Shown here piece by piece: positions 44,005-52,583 of a stretch of DNA of 64,000 nt (positions within the stretch are counted from its first letter, which is position 1; each line of letters begins with the position of its first letter). The notes under the pieces were generated by a model. That model was not told where the DNA came from and made no database searches. It saw nothing but the letters and a program-made list of their open reading frames with translations. This stretch comes from Clostridiales bacterium. GTDB taxonomy: Bacteria > Bacillota > Clostridia > Saccharofermentanales > Saccharofermentanaceae. The DNA lies in assembly GCA_017545245.1 (NCBI GenBank), contig JAFWPB010000063.1, positions 1-64,000 of the forward strand, given 5' to 3'. Both the position numbers and the translations under genes were made by a program.

Positions 44005-45687
44005 TTACTTGGACATGAGGTAAAGATCGATTGCTTTTTCAAAATCACCTTTGCTTTTCCAGAAATCTTTGAATTCTTGCGGATCCACTTCCGTGAAAGC
44101 AAAGGTTTCCACATATTCTTTCATTGCTTTGTTGAAAGCATCTTTTCCGAGAGTCTTATAGAAGTGGTACATCATCGAAGCACCTTTATCATAAATGTCC
44201 CAGTAATCATTGTTGTTATTTTTGTAATCGTAAAGTGACTTGTTCAGATCACAGAAATACTCGTTAAACTGGTTTTTCTGAGCATTCTCGATATAATCTT
44301 CATCCATGCTTTCAAGAATATTGAAACTGAGCTGCAAAGATTCTTCTGGATAATCCAGATTGCATTCGTGTAAGAAATAGCATTCCATAAAACGGGTCAT
44401 ACCTTCGTCGATCCATGGGTGACGTACTTCGTCATTTCCGACTATTCCGTACAGCCATTGATGGGCAATCTCGTGAGCTACATTCGCAACGTGTGATAAT
44501 ATCATGTTGTTCATGAACGCAATGCTTTCGTCATCAGGAATCGGAATGGCATCCGGATCATTGTCGGTTGTTTTATTTTTGGCAAGAAGCTCTTCCTTGC
44601 TGATTTTTCCGAGTTTATAGCCATATATATCGTCATCAACACTTTCAGAGCCAACCATGACAAGCTGCGGATATTCCATTGCAATGGCTCCATTTGAATT
44701 CTTAAAAGAACAAAGGACAACACTCAATGATTCATAAGGATATCCACCGAGCACGGAGTTATAGAAATGAACGGCTTCTTTCGCAGCTTTCAGTGTGTAC
44801 TCAGCCAAATTAGGTTGCGCTTTATTATATAGCACGTGAATATCTACATCATCTATTGTATCGTGAAGCTCGTCCATATCGTATCCGATCGAAAACGCAA
44901 AATCGCGAACGTCGGTCGCAACGTATTTTCCGTTTTTCAAAGAGCCGGTAGATGCAACAGTGAAGCCCTCAGGTAGAGAATAAGTTGCGGTATAGTCAGC
45001 AATCTCCGTGTAAAACGCATCGCCCAGATCCATGTACGGTTGATCGAGCCACTTCCCATTCTCGAAAAGCGCCGGCGTTGCGATGATATTTCCAAGATTG
45101 TAAAACTTGTCTTCATAACCGAAGCGGTCACAGATCTGCGGCACGCTGACCGTATACTTCATGTCCAGATCGATGCTCTCGCCGGCCTTCAGTTCTTTTG
45201 CCAAAGGAAGAGAATAGACAGAAGTATCGATCTGCTTCATAGTTAATGATTCGCCGGAAGCGGTGACAGAGTGCATCGTAACGCCGCCGCCTTTTGACCG
45301 GAACGCTTCCGGAATCATATTGAAATGGATCTCCTTGAGATCTGTGCCGGTATTATTCACATAGGTCAGTTTCTGATCGATCTCGACCTGGTGTGCCTCA
45401 TCGTTCAGTTTTATCGCCAGATCGTACTGATTCTTCTTACGCTGGATCGTATTTACGAGCTTTGAAAACTGCTGGGTAGTCTCATTAGGGGAAGCCGTTG
45501 ATGCAGTCGGCAAAGCATCAGAGGATTCTTTCGGCGTTTCTTTTATGGATGGTTCAGTATTGACAGAGGTTGTCTTGGTTTCCATGACCGCTGTTGCTGT
45601 CGTTCGGATGCTCTGGTCCTTGGCCTGGCATGCCGGTGCTGTAATAATCATGGAAGCAAGTAAAATGCAAAGAATTTTTTTCTTCAT
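44005..45687 (-). CDS. M1-family (aminopeptidase N-like) metallopeptidase lipoprotein
   Basis: This is a 560-residue exported zinc peptidase. The N-terminus is a short signal with a lipobox-like APAC ending at Cys20, then a Thr/Ser-rich spacer to about residue 75. The catalytic region has HEIAHQW and, 18 residues on, the downstream Glu in WIDEGMTRFME, the gluzincin HExxH-x18-E pattern; an EYPQ stretch stands near the place of the usual GAMEN exopeptidase motif. It probably trims peptides outside the cell. AAAGGACGTG precedes the ATG. Monocistronic. Confidence 0.85.
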   Translation of the reverse strand: MKKKILCILLASMIITAPACQAKDQSIRTTATAVMETKTTSVNTEPSIKETPKESSDALPTASTASPNETTQQFSKLVNTIQRKKNQYDLAIKLNDEAHQVEIDQKLTYVNNTGTDLKEIHFNMIPEAFRSKGGGVTMHSVTASGESLTMKQIDTSVYSLPLAKELKAGESIDLDMKYTVSVPQICDRFGYEDKFYNLGNIIATPALFENGKWLDQPYMDLGDAFYTEIADYTATYSLPEGFTVASTGSLKNGKYVATDVRDFAFSIGYDMDELHDTIDDVDIHVLYNKAQPNLAEYTLKAAKEAVHFYNSVLGGYPYESLSVVLCSFKNSNGAIAMEYPQLVMVGSESVDDDIYGYKLGKISKEELLAKNKTTDNDPDAIPIPDDESIAFMNNMILSHVANVAHEIAHQWLYGIVGNDEVRHPWIDEGMTRFMECYFLHECNLDYPEESLQLSFNILESMDEDYIENAQKNQFNEYFCDLNKSLYDYKNNNNDYWDIYDKGASMMYHFYKTLGKDAFNKAMKEYVETFAFTEVDPQEFKDFWKSKGDFEKAIDLYLMSK

Positions 45688-45860
45688 AATGTCACGTCCT
45701 TTTGTTTAGGTCATTTCCTTTGTTTTATGAAACCATCTTACATGTTTTCTGACTTAAAAATGATTTATGAATTGTCATGTGACGAATATGTAATTTGAAT
45801 AATATCTTTCCGCTTCAAACGAACTGTTCATTCGGGATACCAAATATATGAAGTGGTATA

Positions 45861-45992
45861 ATGATTAATTACTGGGCTAATGAGATCGCAAAAGGAACGC
45901 AGACGAAAGCAAGTACTCTGGCCTTCTTTGGAAGCAGTGAAGAGTTTACGAATATTTGTAAGGAGTATGGTATTGACCGTGGATCTATCTGA
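45861..45992 (+). pseudogene. 3' remnant of a DUF4214 surface-protein gene
   Basis: A 43-codon piece reads ...YWANEIAKGTQTKAS, then LAFFGSSEEFTNICKEYGI, ending DRGSI and TGA. It matches the last 40 residues of both large DUF4214 proteins here (YWTGEISKGTQTKES and NICKQYGIDRGTI at 8.5 kb; NICKKYGIDRGSI at 58.8 kb). The rest of a gene is missing upstream, where only AT-rich sequence is seen, and its apparent ATG overlaps a TATAAT. The frame is undamaged, so the loss looks recent. It is a scar of a deleted or recombined third family member. Confidence 0.82.
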
Positions 45993-46013
45993 TCCCGGGA
46001 TGAATGGAGTTTT

Positions 46014-46904
46014 ATGAACGAGTCAAAAGGTAATATCAACTGGTTTCCGGGTCATATGCGAAAAGCACTGAACGAGGTTTCTGAGAAACTGAAGTTCGTG
46101 GATATCGTTTTTGAGACCGTAGATGCGAGAATTCCGATTTCCAGCCGTAATCCGGAACTGGATTCCTTGGTGGCGCATAAACCGCGTATCATTGTTTTGA
46201 ATAAGGCGGATCTTGCTGATGAGAAGATCACGGACGAATGGCTCCGCTTCTATAAGTCCAAGGGTATTTCCGCGATCGCTATTGATGCTTCTCATAAAAA
46301 AGGACTGGATAAGCTTCGTTCCATGGCGGTTGAGGCTTGTAAAGACGTGCTTTCCAAGGCGGAGTCGAAAGGCCGTATAGGCCGACCTGTCCGTGCTATG
46401 GTCGTTGGCGTTCCGAATTCCGGTAAATCTACTCTTATCAATGGCCTGTGCAACCGCAAAATCGCGGTTACAGGAGATATGCCGGGTGTTACCCGAGACT
46501 TCAAGTGGGCAAGAACCGATGGCCAGCTTGAACTTATGGACATGCCGGGTGTGTTATGGCCTCGGCTTGGTACGCCAAGAAACCAGCTGGTTCTGACATT
46601 GACCGGTGCCGTAAAGGTTGAAGTGGTGGATGTGGTTGACGTGGCTATTTCCGGAATGAAACTGATCGAGAAGCTTTATCCGGATGATTTCTATGCACGG
46701 TATAAATTGGACCCAATCGGTTCGGAAGACTACATCGAAGATGATTACGAGAGATTCGAAGAAGCGGCCAGACATATGGGATGTATTCTCTCCGGTGGAA
46801 GAATTAATGATGAACGCTTTGCGAAGCTTTTCCTCGATGATTTCAGAAATGTACGTATTGCCAGGATCACACTGGAAACACCCAATCAGCCGGATAAGGA
46901 GTAA
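46014..46904 (+). CDS. rbgA: Ribosome biogenesis GTPase YlqF/RbgA
   Basis: This is a 296-residue circularly permuted GTPase needed for late 50S assembly. The G motifs come in permuted order: NKADL (G4, near residue 63), then GVPNSGKSTLIN (G1, near 127) and DMPGV (G3). WFPGHMRKA at the start is the YlqF signature. It is followed by rnhB two bases later, the usual ylqF-rnhB pair. A TATAAT at 45857-45862, within the remnant, may be part of its promoter. Confidence 0.95.
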   Translation: MNESKGNINWFPGHMRKALNEVSEKLKFVDIVFETVDARIPISSRNPELDSLVAHKPRIIVLNKADLADEKITDEWLRFYKSKGISAIAIDASHKKGLDKLRSMAVEACKDVLSKAESKGRIGRPVRAMVVGVPNSGKSTLINGLCNRKIAVTGDMPGVTRDFKWARTDGQLELMDMPGVLWPRLGTPRNQLVLTLTGAVKVEVVDVVDVAISGMKLIEKLYPDDFYARYKLDPIGSEDYIEDDYERFEEAARHMGCILSGGRINDERFAKLFLDDFRNVRIARITLETPNQPDKE

Positions 46905-46906
46905 GT

Positions 46907-47536
46907 ATGACAAGAGAAGAAAAACTCATTTTAAAATATGACGAAATGTCTGCTTTTGAAAAAGAATCGGCAGAAGAGGGTATGCCTGTCTGCTGCGGCA
47001 TTGATGAAGCGGGAAGAGGCCCTCTGGCAGGACCGGTTGTTGCGGCAGCATGCATTCTTGATCCGGATAAGCCGATCTACGGATTGGATGATTCGAAAAA
47101 ACTGTCTCCCAAAAAGCGCGATCAGTTATTCGATGAGATCAATGAAAAGGCCAAGTGCTTTTGCGTGATCCGTGTTGAACCGGATGAAATCGACCGGATC
47201 AATATCCTCGAAGCGACAAAGAAAGCCATGCGTGCCTGTGTAGCGGGCCTTTCGATTCAGCCGGATGTGCTTCTGATCGATGCAGTCAATCTGACGGGAA
47301 CGGGAATCCCGGTCAAACCGATCATCAAAGGTGATGCGAAGTCGAATTCTATCGCAGCGGCATCGATCCTGGCGAAGGTCACTCGTGACCGCATCATGGA
47401 AGAATACGATAAAGAGTATCCCGGATACGGCTTTGCCCAGCACAAGGGATATGGCACGGCGGCGCACTATGCTGCGATTCATGAACTTGGTATCTCCCCG
47501 ATCCACAGGATGAGCTTTTTGAAGAAAATGCACTGA
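46907..47536 (+). CDS. rnhB: Ribonuclease HII
   Basis: This is a 209-residue nuclease that removes ribonucleotides misplaced in DNA. CGIDEAGRGPLAGPVVAAA (DEG motif), DDSKKLSPKKRD, LLIDAVNL and the GDAKSNSIAAASILAKVTRD stretch are all standard. An N-terminal extension of about 25 residues precedes the core. The start lies two bases after rbgA, so translation is coupled. Confidence 0.96.
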   Translation: MTREEKLILKYDEMSAFEKESAEEGMPVCCGIDEAGRGPLAGPVVAAACILDPDKPIYGLDDSKKLSPKKRDQLFDEINEKAKCFCVIRVEPDEIDRINILEATKKAMRACVAGLSIQPDVLLIDAVNLTGTGIPVKPIIKGDAKSNSIAAASILAKVTRDRIMEEYDKEYPGYGFAQHKGYGTAAHYAAIHELGISPIHRMSFLKKMH

Positions 47537-47663
47537 TTTTAGTATTTCGATTCTCTGGTCCTCGGCGCTTTTCGCCTGCGGAATCGCTCATCGATATACA
47601 GGAAAATAGAGATAACTGATACAATATCATTTCACACTTTACTTGAAATCACAGAGGTTCTTT

Positions 47664-48029
47664 ATGACGCGAAACCAGAATCTTGGGAAAAACTCTGAAG
47701 ACTATGTTGCGCATTATCTGGAGAGCCGTGGTGCGCGGATCTTGGCGCGGAATTATTCTGTTCATCGTGTGGGTGAAATCGATATTATATGTGAATATAA
47801 AGGGAAAATCCTGGTCATTGAGGTGAAGTCCCGGCATTTCAATATGAATTACGGAACTCCTGAGGAAGCGGTCACGAAGGAAAAACAGCGAAAGATCATG
47901 ATGACTATGGTCGAGTATTGCAAAGAAAACAATATCCCGCTGGATCGTGTCTCCTATTATGCTGCAGGTGTGATTCATAGTGCTGACGGCCAGATACAGA
48001 GTTTACAATTTACTCCGTTTTTTGAGTAA
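47664..48029 (+). CDS. UPF0102 (YraN-like) putative endonuclease
   Basis: This is a 121-residue PD-(D/E)xK-fold protein. NLGKNSEDYVAHYLESRG at the start and VGEIDIICEYKGKILVIEVKSR carry the family's Asp and Glu-x-Lys residues. Function is not settled; the family often sits after rnhB, as here. The frame opens with a TTG at 47643, but AGAGGT lies before ATG 47664, which gives the conserved start. About 125 bases separate it from rnhB. Confidence 0.85.
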   Translation: MTRNQNLGKNSEDYVAHYLESRGARILARNYSVHRVGEIDIICEYKGKILVIEVKSRHFNMNYGTPEEAVTKEKQRKIMMTMVEYCKENNIPLDRVSYYAAGVIHSADGQIQSLQFTPFFE

Positions 48030-48102
48030 ATCGTCATAGTGTATTCATATTGCATTGTTAGCATAGAATCAAGAAATTATGTAAAGGCAGCTTTTGAATG
48101 TC

Positions 48103-49473
48103 ATGAAAATGTCGTTTGTTTCGAAGAAATTCTTGTGTTTGCTCATGGTATTGGCCATGTGCTTGGCTTTTGCATGTAATTCACTTGAAACTCTGAGTGA
48201 TCCGTCTGAAAACACGACAACTACGGCTACCGAAGTGACAACGACGGCCGCTCCTACTACGACTACGGAAGTGACAACCACTACTGAAACTGCAACAACT
48301 GCAGAAATTACAACGACTACCGAAGCGACAACCACAACGGAAGTGACGACAACCACCACCACAGAAGAAACAACGACTACGGAAACTCCAGCACCTTCGG
48401 AGGAAACAACAGTGGCTCCTACGGAAGCGGTCACTGCACCTGAAACGACAGCCGTAGTTCCGCCGTCAGAGGTGAAAGAAACGGAAGAAGCCCCGTCGAC
48501 GTTCGTCGTGCATTTTATTGATGTGGGGCAGGGCGATGCATCCTTAATCCTGTGTGATGGTGAAGCGATGCTGATCGATGCCGGTGCATCGGACCAGTCA
48601 GAACTGATCTTTGCATATCTCAAGAAGAACGAGATCACGAAGCTTAAGTACATTGTCGGCACGCATCCTGACGATGATCATATTGGCGGGCTTGCTGCTG
48701 CGCTGAACTATGCTTCCGTGGAAAGAGCTTTTTGCTCAGTAGACGATTATGACAGCAAGGCGTTTGTTAACTATCTGAAGTATCTCAACAAGCAGAAAGT
48801 GGAACTGGAGATCCCGGAAGCGGGAATGGAGCTGGAACTGGGAAGTGCCAAGGTCACATTCCTTGGCCCGATAAGCCAGGCAGAAACGACAAACAATAAT
48901 TCCATCGTGATCCGTGTGGAATATGGCGAGACCGCTTTTCTTTTCACAGGTGATGCGGAATATGAGGAAGAACAGTCGCTTCTTTACGCGGATGGTGAGC
49001 TCTCGGCGACTGTCCTGAAGGTGGCGCATCACGGAAGTGAGTATTCCTCAACGGAAGATTTCCTGGACGCGGTTTCGCCCCAATATGCTGTGATTTCCTG
49101 TGGGAACGATAATTCCTACGGATTTCCTACCCAGAAGATCCTGGATCGGCTGAAAGAACGAGATGTCGAGCTTTACCGTACGGATATGCAAGGCGATATT
49201 CTGGCGTACAGTGACGGGAAGACAGTTACTTTTGAGACGGAAAAAGAACTCTCTGAGGGTGAGGATCTTTTCCTTGCGCCAGCTATCATTGCTCCTGTTC
49301 CATCCGGAGATTCAGATTGTGATTATATCTGCAATACGAACTCGAAGAAATTCCATTATCCTGATTGCGAAGCTGTTTTGAAGATGAAGGAAAAGAATAA
49401 GATGTACTTCACTGGTGACAGGGAAGAGCTGATTCAAGAGGGATATGTTCCTTGCAAGATATGCCGGCCTTAG
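48103..49473 (+). CDS. Secreted MBL-fold lipoprotein (ComEC C-domain-like) with Cys-rich tail
   Basis: This protein of about 456 residues starts with a signal and lipobox LAFAC, so it is a likely lipoprotein. A Thr/Glu low-complexity spacer (about 30-125) precedes a metallo-beta-lactamase domain: FIDVGQGDASLI, the metal motif THPDDDHIGG, FTGDAEYEEE and VLKVAHHGSEYS, as in the hydrolase domain of DNA-uptake protein ComEC. The last 45 residues (CNTNSKKFHYPDC...GYVPCKIC) form a probable small zinc site. It may degrade nucleic acid or phosphodiesters outside the cell; no other competence genes are near. Start uncertain: TTG 48094, ATG 48103 or ATG 48109. Ends with TAG. Confidence 0.8.
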   Translation: MKMSFVSKKFLCLLMVLAMCLAFACNSLETLSDPSENTTTTATEVTTTAAPTTTTEVTTTTETATTAEITTTTEATTTTEVTTTTTTEETTTTETPAPSEETTVAPTEAVTAPETTAVVPPSEVKETEEAPSTFVVHFIDVGQGDASLILCDGEAMLIDAGASDQSELIFAYLKKNEITKLKYIVGTHPDDDHIGGLAAALNYASVERAFCSVDDYDSKAFVNYLKYLNKQKVELEIPEAGMELELGSAKVTFLGPISQAETTNNNSIVIRVEYGETAFLFTGDAEYEEEQSLLYADGELSATVLKVAHHGSEYSSTEDFLDAVSPQYAVISCGNDNSYGFPTQKILDRLKERDVELYRTDMQGDILAYSDGKTVTFETEKELSEGEDLFLAPAIIAPVPSGDSDCDYICNTNSKKFHYPDCEAVLKMKEKNKMYFTGDREELIQEGYVPCKICRP

Positions 49474-49521
49474 TTTCAAACCGGATAGAATCTTCCACCC
49501 AATGCCGCCATCAAGAGCCGT

Positions 49522-49556
49522 CCGCTTTCCTATAAAAATGCTCCTGAGCGGCTTTT
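49522..49556 (+). terminator. Possible terminator in the 49.5 kb gap
   Basis: CCGCT (49522-49526) can pair with AGCGG (49547-49551), with flanking AGCCG/CGGCT options, before TTTTATTT. Weak stem. The gap 49474-49800 otherwise holds the promoter and small inverted repeat listed next. Confidence 0.45.
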
Positions 49557-49641
49557 ATTTGTAAAAATGTCATCGAAGTCCGTTTAATATGGCTTTCTTT
49601 TGGACAATTCATCGAAAATGCGAAAAACATATGCAAGTTGC

Positions 49642-49734
49642 TTGTCAAAATCTTTCAAATATCACATAATAGGTACGGCTCAAAGCACGCATTGTTTTCC
49701 AAAAATGCAAGAATGAATAAAAACGAAATTCATT
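49642..49734 (+). promoter_or_regulatory. Promoter and leader of the aminotransferase-purB operon
   Basis: TTGTCA (49642-49647), a 17-base spacer and CATAAT (49665-49670). In the leader AATGAAT (49712-49718) and ATTCATT (49728-49734) form a short hairpin. No purine riboswitch or PurBox pattern is recognised. Confidence 0.65.
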
Positions 49735-49800
49735 TCAGTGCTTTTTGCGCGGAAATATTTGTGAAAATGAATGAAAAAGCAAAAGAAGGAGACCATTGTC

Positions 49801-51090
49801 ATGAAGACATATCTTGAATTGAGTAAAGATGAGCTGCAACAAACCTTGAAAATCCTGGAGATCCGGTACAACGAATTAAAGTCCCGTAATCTGGCTTTGG
49901 ACATGACGCGTGGTAAGCCGAGTCCGGCACAGCTTGATCTGGCAAATGATATGCCTTCGCTTCTGGATACAGACAATCTGAAGTCTGAGGATGGTTCGGA
50001 TTGCCGTAACTATGGTGTTCCGTATGGAATCATGGAGTGCAGAAAGCTCTTTGGCGAGATCCTTGATGTCGATCCTTCTTTGATCACTGTAGGCAATAAC
50101 TCCAGTCTTCAGTTGATGTACGATACACTTTCCCGTTCACTCATTTATGGTGAGCTTGGTGGAGAGAAGCCATGGGCCCAGATCCCGAATCGTAAGTGGA
50201 TCTGCCCTGTTCCAGGTTATGACAGACATTTCCTCGTAACAGAAACACTTGGTTTTGAACTGATTGCTGTTCCGCTTAAGGAAGATGGTCCGGATATGGA
50301 TATCGTTGAGAAGCTTGTTGCTGAGGATCCTTCGATCCTTGGTATGTGGGCAATGCCGCTTTACAGCAATCCGGATGGATATATTTATTCCGAAGAAGTT
50401 TGCAAGCGCCTGGTTTCTATGAAAACAGCGGCTCCGGATTTCCGTATCATGTGGGATAATGCGTATGTTGTTCATCACCTCTATGATGATGTTTCCAAGC
50501 AGGGGAAGCTTCCGGATATCCTGAAACTTGCATGTGAAGCTGGAAACCCGAACCGTGTTTACGAGTTCGCTTCAACAAGCAAGATTTCTTTTGCAGGTTC
50601 CGGTATCGCTTGCATGGCAGCAAATGAAGAGAATGTTAAGCGTGCCAGAAAGTATCTTGGAGTACAGGCGATCTGCCCGAACAAGATCGTGCAGCTGATG
50701 CATGCGAAGTACCTTCCGAACCTTGATGCAGTAAAGAATATCATGTCCAAGCAGGCTGAACTGCTTCGTCCGAAGTTCGAGATGGTTCTGAAGATCCTGA
50801 ATGATGAATTTGAAGGATCCGGCGTTGCACACTGGAATGAGCCTCTTGGCGGCTACTTTGTTTCTCTGTTCGTGCTGGATGGCACAGCAAAAGAGACAGT
50901 TCGTCTTGCAAAGGAGTGCGGTGTTGCGCTTACTCCTGCAGGTGCGACATATCCTTATGGCAAGGATCCTAACGACAGCAACATCCGTATCGCTCCGAGC
51001 TTCCCGAGCATCAAAGATATCGAAGTGGCAGTTACAGTTCTTGCGGTTTGTGCTAAACTATCAGCTGTAAGAAAATTGTTGGAGGCATAA
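49801..51090 (+). CDS. Class I-like PLP aminotransferase (aspartate type, PF12897-like)
   Basis: This is a 429-residue pyridoxal-phosphate enzyme. The start (LALDMTRGKPSPAQLDL), NNSSLQLMYD cofactor region, CPVPGYDRHF, MPLYSNPDG, the MWDNAYVVHHL Asp/Tyr pair and the Schiff-base Lys in STSKISFAGSG fit the aspartate aminotransferase subgroup with DMTRGKP motifs. It would supply aspartate, the amino donor for the adenylosuccinate consumed by purB four bases downstream. The ATG at 49771 also fits the frame, but AAGGAGA lies before ATG 49801. Confidence 0.85.
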   Translation: MKTYLELSKDELQQTLKILEIRYNELKSRNLALDMTRGKPSPAQLDLANDMPSLLDTDNLKSEDGSDCRNYGVPYGIMECRKLFGEILDVDPSLITVGNNSSLQLMYDTLSRSLIYGELGGEKPWAQIPNRKWICPVPGYDRHFLVTETLGFELIAVPLKEDGPDMDIVEKLVAEDPSILGMWAMPLYSNPDGYIYSEEVCKRLVSMKTAAPDFRIMWDNAYVVHHLYDDVSKQGKLPDILKLACEAGNPNRVYEFASTSKISFAGSGIACMAANEENVKRARKYLGVQAICPNKIVQLMHAKYLPNLDAVKNIMSKQAELLRPKFEMVLKILNDEFEGSGVAHWNEPLGGYFVSLFVLDGTAKETVRLAKECGVALTPAGATYPYGKDPNDSNIRIAPSFPSIKDIEVAVTVLAVCAKLSAVRKLLEA

Positions 51091-51094
51091 TACC

Positions 51095-52528
51095 ATGAAG
51101 GATATTTACGAAAGCCCGCTGAATTCCCGTTATTCCAGTAAGGAAATGAAGGCGATCTTCTCGCCGGATCATAAGTTTAAGACCTGGAGACAACTCTGGA
51201 TCTATCTTGCTTCCTGTGAAAAAGAACTTGGCCTGAACATCACGGATGAGCAGATCGCTGAGCTCGAGGCAAGCAAGGACGATATCAACTATGATGTTGC
51301 AGCAAGAGAAGAAAAGCTTGTCCGTCACGACGTAATGGCGCATGTACATGCGTATGGTGAGCAGTGCCCGAAGGCGAAGGGAATCATTCACCTCGGTGCT
51401 ACATCCTGCTATGTTGGTGATAACACAGATATCCTTCTTATGAGAGAAGCTTTGATCCTGACAAGAAAGAGACTTCTTGCTGTTATTGAGAAGCTTGCTA
51501 AGTTTGCAGATGAGTATAAGGCAATGCCGACACTCGGCTTCACACATTTCCAGCCTGCACAGCTCGTAACAGTTGGTAAGCGTGCTACTCTGTGGCTTCA
51601 GGATCTCCTGATCGACCTGGATGAACTGGATTACACACTGTCTTGCCTGAAGCCTTTGGGCTGCAAGGGTACAACAGGTACACAGGCCAGCTTCCTGGAT
51701 CTTTTCCAGGGTGATCATGAAAAGGTTGAGAAACTGGATCAGATGATTGCTGAGAAGATGGGCTTCGAAGCTTCCATCTCTGTTTCCGGTCAGACCTACA
51801 CAAGAAAACTCGATGCAAAAGTACTTAATACTCTTTCCGGTATTGCGACTTCTGCGCATAAGTTCAGTAATGATATCCGACTTCTCCAGCACCTCAAAGA
51901 GATCGAGGAGCCTTTTGAGAAGACACAGATCGGTTCTTCCGCAATGGCATATAAGAGAAACCCGATGCGTAGTGAACGTATCTGCTCGTTGTCCCGTTAC
52001 GTGATCGCCAATGCCCTGAATCCGGCTATGACCGCTTCCGAGCAGTGGTTTGAGAGAACACTGGATGACTCTGCAAATAAGCGTATCTCCGTTCCGGAAG
52101 CTTTCCTTGCCGTTGACGCGATCCTGAGCATCTATCTCAATGTTGCATCTGGTCTCGTTGTTTATCCGAAGATGATCCATAACCACATCATGAACGAGCT
52201 GCCGTTTATGGCTACTGAGAACATCATGATGGAAGCTGTTAAGCGCGGTGGTGACCGTCAGGAACTTCACGAGAAGATCCGTGTTCACTCCATGGCTGCA
52301 GGTAAGGTAGTCAAGGAAGAGGGTCTTCCGAATGATCTTCTCAGCCGTATCGCAGAAGACCCGGCTTTTGGCCTGGATAAGGATTCCCTGGATACACTCC
52401 TTGATCCGAAACTCTATATCGGCCGTTGCCCGGAGCAGGTTGCCTCTTTCCTGAAGAATGATGTTGAGCCTGTATTGAAACTCTATGCTTCCGAGCTGGA
52501 TATGGAAGAACCGGAATTGAACGTATAA
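51095..52528 (+). CDS. purB: Adenylosuccinate lyase
   Basis: This is a 477-residue fumarase/aspartase-superfamily enzyme acting twice in purine synthesis (SAICAR and adenylosuccinate cleavage). The signature GSSAMAYKRNPMRSER is near residue 285; LGATSCYVGDNTD and LGFTHFQPAQ carry the other active-site parts. Its length and sequence resemble the longer, eukaryote-like ADSL form rather than the 430-residue Bacillus form. TTGGAGGC precedes the ATG, four bases after the aminotransferase. Confidence 0.95.
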   Translation: MKDIYESPLNSRYSSKEMKAIFSPDHKFKTWRQLWIYLASCEKELGLNITDEQIAELEASKDDINYDVAAREEKLVRHDVMAHVHAYGEQCPKAKGIIHLGATSCYVGDNTDILLMREALILTRKRLLAVIEKLAKFADEYKAMPTLGFTHFQPAQLVTVGKRATLWLQDLLIDLDELDYTLSCLKPLGCKGTTGTQASFLDLFQGDHEKVEKLDQMIAEKMGFEASISVSGQTYTRKLDAKVLNTLSGIATSAHKFSNDIRLLQHLKEIEEPFEKTQIGSSAMAYKRNPMRSERICSLSRYVIANALNPAMTASEQWFERTLDDSANKRISVPEAFLAVDAILSIYLNVASGLVVYPKMIHNHIMNELPFMATENIMMEAVKRGGDRQELHEKIRVHSMAAGKVVKEEGLPNDLLSRIAEDPAFGLDKDSLDTLLDPKLYIGRCPEQVASFLKNDVEPVLKLYASELDMEEPELNV

Positions 52529-52583
52529 GAAATTTACGAATCAGAAGATGCACAATGAAGTGCTTTTGAAACGGAAATAAACT

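Noticed and set aside
45861..45992. A functional small protein encoded by the DUF4214 fragment
   Set aside because: Its ATG overlaps a TATAAT and it has no ribosome site or signal peptide; it matches only the last repeat of larger proteins.
48210..48480. Repeated ACAACGAC-type stretch suggesting a DNA repeat array
   Set aside because: It is the Thr/Glu stalk of the MBL-fold lipoprotein, coding in frame with variable units.
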